A stretch of 13,672 nt of DNA from Pseudomonadota bacterium (GTDB taxonomy: Bacteria; Pseudomonadota; Gammaproteobacteria; Burkholderiales; Burkholderiaceae_B): NCBI GenBank assembly GCA_023432075.1, contig JAEYVD010000301.1, positions 1 to 13,672 on the forward strand, in the 5' to 3' direction. The position numbers were made by a program, and so were the translations under genes. This document shows positions 8,101 to 13,670 of this stretch, one piece after another; position 1 is the first letter of the stretch; each line of letters begins with the position of its first letter. A model generated the notes under the pieces. It was given only the letters and a program-made list of their open reading frames with translations, was not told the origin of the DNA and made no database searches.

Positions 8101-8768
8101 AAGGCACGGTGGGCATCGGCGGGGTGTACATGTGCATCTACGGCATGGATTCGCCCGGGGGCTATCAGCTCGTGGGCCGCACGCTGCCCATCTGGAACAA
8201 GTTCCTGAAGAACCCGGTGTTCCAGGACGGCAAGCCGTGGCTGCTGCGGTTCTTCGATCAGGTGCGCTTCTATCCCGTCACCGAGGCGGAACTGGATGTC
8301 CTGCGCGAGGACTTCCGCGAAGGCCGTGCCACCGTCCGCATCGAGGAGGAAGTGTTCGACTTTGCCGCGCATCGGCGTTTCCTGGCCGAGCAGGCGGACA
8401 GCATCGCCGCCTTCCAGGCGCGCCAGAAGACGGCGTTCGATGCCGAAGTGGCGCTCTGGAAGACCGAGGACGTGGCGGCCGAACCGCCTGCGGCCGAGCC
8501 CGAGGCCGAGACCGTGCTGCGCGACGGCGAGCGGCTGGTCAGCGCGGACATGTGCGGCAACATCTGGAAGATTCCGGTCCAGGTGGGGCAGAGCGTGTCC
8601 GCCGGCGACACGCTGGTGGTGGTCGAGGCCATGAAGATGGAACTGTCCGTCATCGCGCCGGCGTCGGGCACGGTGTCCGCCATCCGCTGCGTGCCCGGCA
8701 AGCCCGTCAACGCGGGAGATCCGCTCGTCGTGATCACCGAAGACGCCACGTGCGTCGTGACCGGATGA
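5130..8768 (+). CDS. uca: Urea carboxylase (biotin-dependent)
   Basis: Single-chain enzyme of 1212 residues, normal for bacterial urea carboxylase, that uses ATP and bicarbonate to carboxylate urea to allophanate. Domains in order: biotin carboxylase (about 1-445; N-terminus [15 protein letters not shown], glycine-rich ATP-grasp loop [10 protein letters not shown], and [14 protein letters not shown] from residue 288); KipA/AHS2 half of the carboxyltransferase (about 448-765; [20 protein letters not shown]); an Ala/Pro-rich linker (about 765-800); KipI/AHS1 half (about 803-1020; [20 protein letters not shown]); and a C-terminal biotinyl domain with EAMKME, biotinylated Lys1169. Starts with GTG. 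It follows atzF by 27 bp and overlaps the gntR start by 4 bp. Some homologues are really guanidine carboxylases. The neighbouring urea transporter, the absence of a guanidine-I riboswitch and of carboxyguanidine deiminase genes here favour urea as substrate, but this is context, not proof. Confidence 0.95.
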   Translation: [1212 protein letters not shown]

Positions 8769-9493
8769 TGCGGCTGGAAGCCGTCCAGGCCGGGCCCGCC
8801 CTCCGCCCCGCGCCGGCGCTTGCCGGCTCGCTGGCCGATCAGGTGTACCAGCGCATCAAGGATGACCTGTTCGGCTTTCGGATGCTGCCCGGCGAACGCT
8901 TCACCGAGGCCGACCTGGTGGCGCGTCTGGGCGTGAGCCGCACGCCCGTGCGGCTGGGCCTGGCGCGGCTGGAACGCGAAGGCTTCGTGCTGGCCCGGCC
9001 GCGCAGCGGCTGGCAGGTGCGGCCGTTCGACTTCGAACGCTTCGAGGCGTTGTACGACGTGCGCGTGGTGCTGGAGCAGGCGGCGGTGGAAAAGCTGTGC
9101 GCGCGCGAGCACATGGACCCGGCAGGCATTCTGGGCGCGCTGACGGACGTCTGGCTGGTGCCGCCGCCGCAGCGCATCCTGGACGGCCGGCTGGTGGCGC
9201 AACTGGATGAAGCTTTCCACTGCTCGCTGGTGGCCGCGGCAGGCAATCCGGAGATGGCGCAGATCCACCGCGACGTCACGGAGAAGATCCGCATCGTCAG
9301 GCGGCTGGACTTCACCAAGGACTTTCGCGTTGACGCCACCTACGACGAACACGCGGCGATCCTGCGGGCGATCCTGGCGCGCCGGGCAGAGGAGGCCGCG
9401 CGCATGCTGCGGTCCCACATCGAGATGAGCAAGGCCGAGGTGCGCAAAATCACGCTGCACATGCTGCACGAGGCGCGCGCCAGCGCGGGCTGA
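8765..9493 (+). CDS. GntR-family transcriptional regulator, FadR/FCD subfamily
   Basis: A 242-residue DNA-binding regulator. The winged helix-turn-helix is at about 22-90 (LADQVYQRIKDDLFGFRMLPGERFTEADLVARLGVSRTPVR and following wing). The C-terminal all-helical FCD effector domain is about 95-235. The metal/ligand residues expected of FCD domains are seen as D148, H152 (EAFH), H196 (DEHAAI) and H218 (RSHIE), which suggests that a metal-bound carboxylate is the effector. The first ATG (8765) overlaps the uca TGA as ATGA, so translation is probably coupled; a second ATG follows at 8768. Membership in the operon and the GTATAC palindrome at the atzF start make it the likely local repressor. Allophanate or a related acid is a guess for the inducer. 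Confidence 0.92.
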   Translation: MMRLEAVQAGPALRPAPALAGSLADQVYQRIKDDLFGFRMLPGERFTEADLVARLGVSRTPVRLGLARLEREGFVLARPRSGWQVRPFDFERFEALYDVRVVLEQAAVEKLCAREHMDPAGILGALTDVWLVPPPQRILDGRLVAQLDEAFHCSLVAAAGNPEMAQIHRDVTEKIRIVRRLDFTKDFRVDATYDEHAAILRAILARRAEEAARMLRSHIEMSKAEVRKITLHMLHEARASAG

Positions 9494-9512
9494 GCGGCAG
9501 CCGGCAGCCCGC
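9485..9512 (+). terminator. Stem-loop overlapping the gntR stop, possible operon terminator
   Basis: GCGGGCTG (9485-9492) and CAGCCCGC (9505-9512) form a perfect 8-bp GC-rich stem with a 12-base loop that includes the last base of the TGA stop. Only TT-GCT follows, so the U-tract is very weak. It may pause polymerase or protect the 3' end, or need Rho. The gap between the convergent genes is just 74 bp (9494-9567), and I see no better terminator in it. Confidence 0.35.
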
Positions 9513-9567
9513 TTGCTCGCACGTCGCCGTCCCGCAGCCCACCGCGCGCCGCCCGCAGCGGGTGCGT

Positions 9568-10383
9568 CTAGCCCTGGAGCTGGCGGTAGACCTCTTGCGA
9601 TACGCGCTGCAGTTCGTCGCGGCTGACGGCGCCCGAGAGCGCGTAGCCGAACTCGCCTTCGACCCAATAGAACACCCGCACGGGGCCTTCCTGCGTGAAC
9701 TGGAAGGCAGTCTGTCCGCCCGCGGCTTCTCGGGTGACGTACAGCGTCAGGCGCTGGCCATCGGCCGCGCCATACATGAACTGCGCCACTGGACCGGCGC
9801 CGCCCGGCAGCAGCCGTCCGCCGATGAGTTCATAACCCGTTTTCGACAGCGACGGCGCGCGCATCGGCGCGCCCATTCGCTTGGTCAGCCACGTCACCAG
9901 CGCCTTCTCGTTTTCGCCGCTGACCTCGACGGGCCGGCCCATGTCGGGCGCATACACCGCGTGGGCGATGGCGGCGCGCTGGGCATAGCCGCCAGCCGCC
10001 CGCTCCGGGCTGGCGGTGGCCAGCACCGTCTGCAGATGGCGTGCATCCACGGCGCCGCGCAGCATCCAGGCCGCGCTGGCGCTGACCACGGCGACGGCGA
10101 CGCTGGCCGCCAACGCGCGCCAGGGCCAGGTCCGAGCCGGCGCGCGCAGCGGCAAGCGCAAGGGAAGGGGTTCGTCCAGCACGGGGTCCAGCAGGGCGTG
10201 CAGCGCGCGCCGCTGCGCCTGCCACTCGTCCACCCGGGTCTGGTCCTGCGGATGCGCGGCCAGGAACGCGGCCACTTCCGCGTGGCGCGTGGCGGACAAC
10301 TGGCCGTCGGCATAGCCATGCAGGTCGGCTTCCGTGATGGGCGTGCCCGCGGCAGGAACCGGATGGAGGCGTTTGTCGGTCAT
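9568..10383 (-). CDS. Membrane-anchored anti-sigma factor
   Basis: A 271-residue protein with the plan of an ECF anti-sigma factor (COG5662-like). The N-terminal cytoplasmic domain (about 15-70; ITEADLHGYADGQLSATRHAEVAAFL) is typical of the helical sigma-binding region. One transmembrane helix follows (about 86-108, WPWRALAASVAVAVVSASAAW), then a periplasmic domain of about 160 residues containing YELIGGRLLPGGAGPVAQFMY. No HxxxCxxC zinc motif is present, so it is not a ZAS-type redox sensor. ATG overlaps the TGA of the sigma gene by 4 bp, so the two proteins should be made in coupled amounts. It should hold the sigma factor inactive at the membrane until a periplasmic or envelope signal. The signal cannot be read from the sequence. 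Confidence 0.87.
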   Translation of the reverse strand: MTDKRLHPVPAAGTPITEADLHGYADGQLSATRHAEVAAFLAAHPQDQTRVDEWQAQRRALHALLDPVLDEPLPLRLPLRAPARTWPWRALAASVAVAVVSASAAWMLRGAVDARHLQTVLATASPERAAGGYAQRAAIAHAVYAPDMGRPVEVSGENEKALVTWLTKRMGAPMRAPSLSKTGYELIGGRLLPGGAGPVAQFMYGAADGQRLTLYVTREAAGGQTAFQFTQEGPVRVFYWVEGEFGYALSGAVSRDELQRVSQEVYRQLQG

Positions 10384-10910
10384 GGCATTTCACGCGGGGA
10401 GGGAACCGGCCGCAGCCGTCTGGCGGGTTCGCGGCCTTGCATCAGCGCGCCGAGCTTTTCGCGGGCGCGCGAGAGCCGCGACATGACGGTGCCGATCGGC
10501 ACCGACAGGATTCGCGCGGTCTCCTGGTAGGACAGGTCTTCGACGGCGATCAGCAAGAGGACCTCGCGCTGCTCGGCTGGCAGGGCCAGCAGGCAGCGGT
10601 CCAGGTCCCGCACTTCAAGCTGGTCGGTCTGGGTGGCGCGTACCGGCGCATCGGGCAGGTCGCCCGGCGCCGTCTGGTCGGTGCGCCGGCCCGCGGCGCG
10701 CACGCCGTCGATGAAATGGTTGTGCATGATGCCGAACATCCAGGCACGCAGCTCGCCGCGCCGCTGCCAGCGGGAATAGCGGCTCCATGCGCGCTCCAGC
10801 GTGTCCTGCACGAGGTCGTCGGCGCGATCCGGGTCGCCCGTCAGCCCGCGCGCATAGCGGCGCAGGCTGGGGATGCAGGCCAGGATCTGGGCTTCGTCTT
10901 CGGCGCGCAT
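10380..10910 (-). CDS. ECF (group IV) RNA polymerase sigma factor
   Basis: A 176-residue alternative sigma factor. Region 2 is at about 12-75 (region 2.2 DDLVQDTLERAW at 31-42, then LRAWMFGIMHNHFIDGVR), and region 4 is at about 105-157 (LPAEQREVLLLIAVEDLSYQETARIL, and recognition helix SVPIGTVMSRLSRAREKLG). The spacing without a region 3 is typical of ECF factors. It lies 24 bp after the secreted-protein gene and overlaps the anti-sigma start by 4 bp. The ribosome-binding site is weak, which suggests dependence on translation from upstream. An ECF-type promoter in front of the operon suggests that it drives its own expression. The C-terminal tail after region 4 is rich in Arg and Pro and looks disordered. 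Confidence 0.95.
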   Translation of the reverse strand: MRAEDEAQILACIPSLRRYARGLTGDPDRADDLVQDTLERAWSRYSRWQRRGELRAWMFGIMHNHFIDGVRAAGRRTDQTAPGDLPDAPVRATQTDQLEVRDLDRCLLALPAEQREVLLLIAVEDLSYQETARILSVPIGTVMSRLSRAREKLGALMQGREPARRLRPVPSPREMP

Positions 10911-10934
10911 GGGTTGATCAGGCTGGTGTCCGGA

Positions 10935-11303
10935 TCAGGGTTTGACGACGTGCCAGATTTCCTTGAAGTTGTCGCCGGCCTTGTCGCCGGGCTTGGTGTC
11001 CTTGGCGAAGAGATACAGCGGCTTGCCCTTGAAGGCCCATTGCTTGCTGCCATCGTCGCGGGTGATGACGGTCAGGTCGCCCATCGGCTTGGCGTCGGCG
11101 GCGGCCATGGCGGGCGGCCAGGCCTTCGCGCATGCGTCGACGCAGACGCTCTTGCCCGCGGAGTCCTTGTCGAAGGTGTACAGCGTCATGCCGGCGCTAT
11201 TGACCAGGATGCCGTCCTGGGTCTTGACGGCCTGGGCGTGGGCGCCGGCCGAGAACAGGGCGGCGCAGGCGAGAGCCAGGGCCGCGGCGGTGTGTTTGCG
11301 CAT
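10935..11303 (-). CDS. Small secreted protein with PF03640-type repeats
   Basis: A 122-residue exported protein. The signal peptide is MRKHTAAALALACAALFSAGAHA with likely cleavage after Ala23. Cys13 sits too early and lacks a lipobox, so it is probably soluble in the periplasm rather than a lipoprotein. The mature part holds two copies of the family repeat (PF03640, secreted repeat of unknown function): GMTLYTFDKDSAGKSVCVDACAKAWPP (39-64) and KPLYLFAKDTKPGDKAGDNFKEIWHVV (94-120). The two cysteines (54 and 58) could form a disulphide. The start at 11303 has GAGG just upstream and opens the signal peptide. First gene of the operon with sigma and anti-sigma, so it is probably an output or sensor component of that system. 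The biochemical role of the family is unknown to me. Confidence 0.88.
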   Translation of the reverse strand: MRKHTAAALALACAALFSAGAHAQAVKTQDGILVNSAGMTLYTFDKDSAGKSVCVDACAKAWPPAMAAADAKPMGDLTVITRDDGSKQWAFKGKPLYLFAKDTKPGDKAGDNFKEIWHVVKP

Positions 11304-11349
11304 GGTGTGCCTCGTAGGTGGGGAGGATTTGGGGGGACTGCCCTCTACG

Positions 11350-11375
11350 GACGCCGGCCGGCGCCGCTTTATTCC
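11350..11375 (-). promoter_or_regulatory. ECF-type promoter of the secreted protein-sigma-anti-sigma operon
   Basis: Read on the minus strand, GGAAT (11375-11371) is followed by 17 bases and then CGTC (11353-11350). This is the GGAA(C/T)-N16/17-CGTC architecture of many ECF promoters. The start would lie near 11343, about 40 bases before the ATG. A T-rich stretch (11386-11392) lies just upstream of the -35. The spacer contains the palindrome CGCCGGCCGGCG. It fits autoregulation by the ECF factor encoded downstream. Confidence 0.6.
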
Positions 11376-11406
11376 GCGGTCCGGAAAAAAATGTGCCGCA
11401 AAGGGC

Positions 11407-11871
11407 TCAACCACCCGGCCGGACGGCGCCGGGGTCATACCGCATTTCGTGCTCCAGCTCGGTCTCCATGACAGGGGTAAAGCCCAACGCCTCGTACAGC
11501 CGCCGGGCGGGATTGCCTTTCAGGACGCTCAACGTGACGGGCGCCCCTTCCTGGTCCGCGCGGTCCAGCACGCCGCACACCAGCCGGCGTCCCAGCCCCT
11601 GGCCCTGAAAATCCGGATCGATCTGGATCTGCACGATGCGCCAGCCGGCGGCATCGCGGTAATGCTTGAACAGCCCCGCGGGCCGCCCGCCCAGCCAGAC
11701 GATCTGGGCGTCATCAAAGTGGTACTGGATGCGCGCCAGGTGCGCGGCATCGTCCAGCGACACGCCTGCACGCTCCAGATGTTCCGTCATCGTGCGCTTG
11801 CGCAGGGCCAGCAGGAACGGCACGTCTTCTTCGGTGGCGGGCTGGAGCGCCAGATCGGGAGGCAGGTTCAT
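11407..11871 (-). CDS. GNAT-family N-acetyltransferase
   Basis: A 154-residue acetyl-CoA-dependent acetyltransferase of the GNAT fold. The acetyl-CoA pyrophosphate loop is seen as IQIDPDFQGQGLGRRL (82-97), containing the Q-x-x-G-x-G motif (Q89, G92, G94). The C-terminal motif VLKGNPARRLYEALGFTPVMETELEHEM (116-143) is typical of single-domain members. The substrate cannot be inferred. The start at 11871 was chosen for domain fit (LQPATEEDVPFLLALRK is a normal GNAT opening), although no clear Shine-Dalgarno is seen. The longer frame to 12069 has a low-complexity, non-family N-terminus. It ends 103 bp before the secreted-protein gene on the same strand. A separate ECF-type promoter lies between them, so any link to the sigma operon is weak. 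Confidence 0.88.
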   Translation of the reverse strand: MNLPPDLALQPATEEDVPFLLALRKRTMTEHLERAGVSLDDAAHLARIQYHFDDAQIVWLGGRPAGLFKHYRDAAGWRIVQIQIDPDFQGQGLGRRLVCGVLDRADQEGAPVTLSVLKGNPARRLYEALGFTPVMETELEHEMRYDPGAVRPGG

Positions 11872-11934
11872 GGTGCGATGCGCAAGGACCGTGCAAACGC
11901 GCGCGCCGCCGAATGGCGGAGCGGGGTGTCTGAG

Positions 11935-11940
11935 GTTATA
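11935..11940 (-). promoter_or_regulatory. Possible -10 element for the GNAT gene
   Basis: TATAAC on the minus strand is the best -10-like hexamer in the 240-bp divergent gap upstream of the acetyltransferase gene. No good -35 is seen 16-18 bases further upstream. The leader would include a small inverted repeat CCGCC-GAAT-GGCGG (11906-11919). Confidence 0.25.
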
Positions 11941-12033
11941 GATCGGAAGTGGGGGGCACGCTAGCCGTTGCGCGGCGGCGCGCCAGGCGCCGGGGTTATT
12001 TGGTCCTGGAATGTTCCGATGCGAGGGAAGGGG

Positions 12034-12098
12034 TGTGAAATGAGTAGTACGCTTCACAAACGTGCCCATTAGCGATAAATTGATACCTATACTTCACA
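12034..12098 (+). promoter_or_regulatory. Promoter/operator region of hipBA with repeated TTCACA
   Basis: TGTGAA (12034-12039) and TTCACA (12053-12058) form an inverted repeat with a 13-base spacer. A second CTTCACA lies exactly 40 bp after the first (12052-12058 and 12092-12098). TTCACA at 12053 could also be a -35 (one mismatch to TTGACA), with TAAATT (12076-12081) as -10 at a 17-base spacing. TATACT (12088-12093) is another good -10 candidate. HipB proteins repress their own operon from dyad sites upstream, so the repeats are the best operator candidates. They do not match the E. coli TATCC-N8-GGATA operator. Confidence 0.4.
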
Positions 12099-12111
12099 TT
12101 TCCGGTGACCT

Positions 12112-12399
12112 ATGACTGCTGACATGAAGGACCCGCTGATTGGCGCGCTGGTCAAGGCCCGGCGGGACCGCAAGTACACCCAGGCGCGTCTCGCCGAGCT
12201 GGCAGGCATCAGCCGACGGGCACTGGTAGCCATCGAAGGCGGTGGCGATTGCAATGTCTCGACGTTGCGCCGCCTTATGCGCGTCCTGGACCTGGAGTTG
12301 AAGGTCGTCCCGGCAGAATACGCGCCGCCCACGCTGGAAGACGTGTTCGCCGAAAATGAAATGGCGTATCGCCGCTCGCGCGAAGGGCGTGAATCATGA
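12112..12399 (+). CDS. hipB: HipB-like antitoxin, XRE-family transcriptional repressor
   Basis: A 95-residue protein. An XRE helix-turn-helix occupies about 9-65 (LIGALVKARRDRKYTQARLAELAGISRRALVAIEGGGDCNVSTLRRLMRVLDLEL). A short tail (about 70-95, PPTLEDVFAENEMAYRRSREGRES) probably contacts the toxin or is the degradation-prone end. Its TGA overlaps the hipA ATG as ATGA, the usual coupled antitoxin-toxin layout, and it comes first as expected. It should neutralise HipA and autorepress the operon. GGTGA three bases before the ATG at 12112 is too close for an ideal ribosome-binding site, so the second ATG at 12124 is a possible alternative start. Base composition, like that of hipA, is less GC-rich than the urea genes. 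Confidence 0.88.
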   Translation: MTADMKDPLIGALVKARRDRKYTQARLAELAGISRRALVAIEGGGDCNVSTLRRLMRVLDLELKVVPAEYAPPTLEDVFAENEMAYRRSREGRES

Positions 12400-13670
12400 C
12401 GTTGGATATCTACGTACAGGAGACGAAGGTAGGGGTGCTGGACCAAACCGGCATCACTTCCTTCGTGTTTACCTATTTGCCCGATACGCCCAGAGAGTTG
12501 GCCGTCTCGTTACTGATGCCTCCGCGCACGGAAAGCTGGACAAGCCCGTTTCTGTTTCCTGTGTTTCAGGTCTCGTTGCCCGAAGGGGCATTGCGGCAAA
12601 CACTCGAACGGTTCTTCGCCAAGAACTTTTCGAGTTTTGGCGACATGGAGTTGTTGTCGATTGTTGGCGAGAACCTGATAGGACAGCTCAAAGCCGTGCC
12701 TGCAGGCGGCAAGCCTTCGCGAAGAAGCGTCCACGAGTCGCTGCAAAGCCTGTTGTCGTCGGACTTGAAAGGCATCGTGCGCCATTACTTGGGCGAGGAC
12801 CGTCACGGCCCGGGTGTGTCCGGAGGATTTTTGAAGTTCCTCGCCCGCAGTCCTGTCGGCGAGGATGGCGTCAAGCGCACCATCGCCGTCGACCAGTGGA
12901 TCGTCAAATTGAATGATCCCGATCGCCCAGATATCGTTTTGATGGAACATTTTGGGATGATGGCGGCGCGAGAGATGGGACTTAACGTGCCCGAAACGCA
13001 TCTCGCGTCGGACTTCAGCCGCCTCTTGGTCAGACGATTCGATGTTGATGCCGCGGGAAAAGCCCTTGGCTTTGAGGATATGTGCGCACTGACCGCCCAG
13101 CCGGCCCGGGATAAGTTCAGTGGCTCTGCAGAGCGTATCGTGCGGACCATCCGCGCGTTTTGTCCCGGACTTGCGGGACAACTTGCTTGCGATCAGTTCT
13201 ATGCGCAGTACCTGCTGGCCGCGTCCATCAGAAATGGCGATGCGCACCTGAAGAATTTTGGACTGTTGTACGAGCCCGGCGCGATACCCACGTTGGCCCC
13301 CGTTTATGACATGTTGACGATGTCGGTGTACGCGCCTCGCGATAACCACGGCGACGCCAACGACGGCATGGCGCTTACGCTGGGAGGAACGAAGCGCTGG
13401 CCGACCGCCGACGCCTTGAAGCGGTTAGGCTTGGTCTGCGACGTTTCGTCTGCAAGACAGAATCACTGGCGAAAGCATCTTGGCGCGGCGCTGCTCAAGA
13501 CCGCTGATTGCGCGGAGGCGTTCGTGTCCTTCAATCAAGATCAGGAGGCGGTGCGCAATATTGGCCGGATGCTCGAGCTCTGGTCGTATGGCATGAAACC
13601 GGTGGATGAGGCGGTTGCGAAGAAGCTGGTGCAATGCGCTTACTCTCTTGCTCCTAAGCTTCAGACTTGA
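12396..13670 (+). CDS. hipA: HipA-family serine/threonine kinase toxin
   Basis: A 424-residue HipA-type kinase, full length compared with E. coli HipA (440). The N-terminal subdomain (about 1-100; LPEGALRQTL, ENLIGQLKA) is followed by the kinase domain. Visible motifs: P-loop region GPGVSGGFLKF (138-148); ATP-binding Lys171 in WIVK; E184 in MEHFGMMAAREMGLNVPE; RRFD (213-216); catalytic loop NGDAHLKNF (280-288) with catalytic D282 and N287; and metal-binding D305 in APVYDML. All core catalytic residues are therefore present. Known HipA proteins phosphorylate aminoacyl-tRNA synthetases (GltX in E. coli, other synthetases in relatives) and cause growth arrest and persistence; the target here is unknown. 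The P-loop differs from both the AGAQEK and SGVQPK forms: the two residues before Lys147 are Phe-Leu. The stop lies 2 bp from the window end. Confidence 0.92.
   Translation: MTLDIYVQETKVGVLDQTGITSFVFTYLPDTPRELAVSLLMPPRTESWTSPFLFPVFQVSLPEGALRQTLERFFAKNFSSFGDMELLSIVGENLIGQLKAVPAGGKPSRRSVHESLQSLLSSDLKGIVRHYLGEDRHGPGVSGGFLKFLARSPVGEDGVKRTIAVDQWIVKLNDPDRPDIVLMEHFGMMAAREMGLNVPETHLASDFSRLLVRRFDVDAAGKALGFEDMCALTAQPARDKFSGSAERIVRTIRAFCPGLAGQLACDQFYAQYLLAASIRNGDAHLKNFGLLYEPGAIPTLAPVYDMLTMSVYAPRDNHGDANDGMALTLGGTKRWPTADALKRLGLVCDVSSARQNHWRKHLGAALLKTADCAEAFVSFNQDQEAVRNIGRMLELWSYGMKPVDEAVAKKLVQCAYSLAPKLQT

Noticed and set aside
5382..8372. 996-residue minus-strand open frame opposite uca
   Set aside because: Shadow of the urea carboxylase gene; composition is typical of antisense frames in GC-rich genes.
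8768..8770. Second ATG as the start of the GntR gene
   Set aside because: Possible, but the first ATG gives the common ATGA stop-start overlap with uca; the difference is one residue.
9552..9562. CCCGC-A-GCGGG palindrome as terminator of the anti-sigma operon
   Set aside because: The arms leave a one-base loop, so the RNA could form only a 4-bp stem, and there is no U-tract.
11376..11400. T7 run on the minus strand after the GNAT stop as a Rho-independent terminator
   Set aside because: No stem lies directly before the run; the nearest CCCGGC/GCCGGG dyad is inside the GNAT coding end, more than 20 bases away. The T-rich tract fits better as DNA upstream of the ECF -35.
11872..12069. 66-residue N-terminal extension of the GNAT protein
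   Set aside because: Pro/Arg-rich, no family match, and it would overlap the putative -10 element and the divergent regulatory region of hipB.
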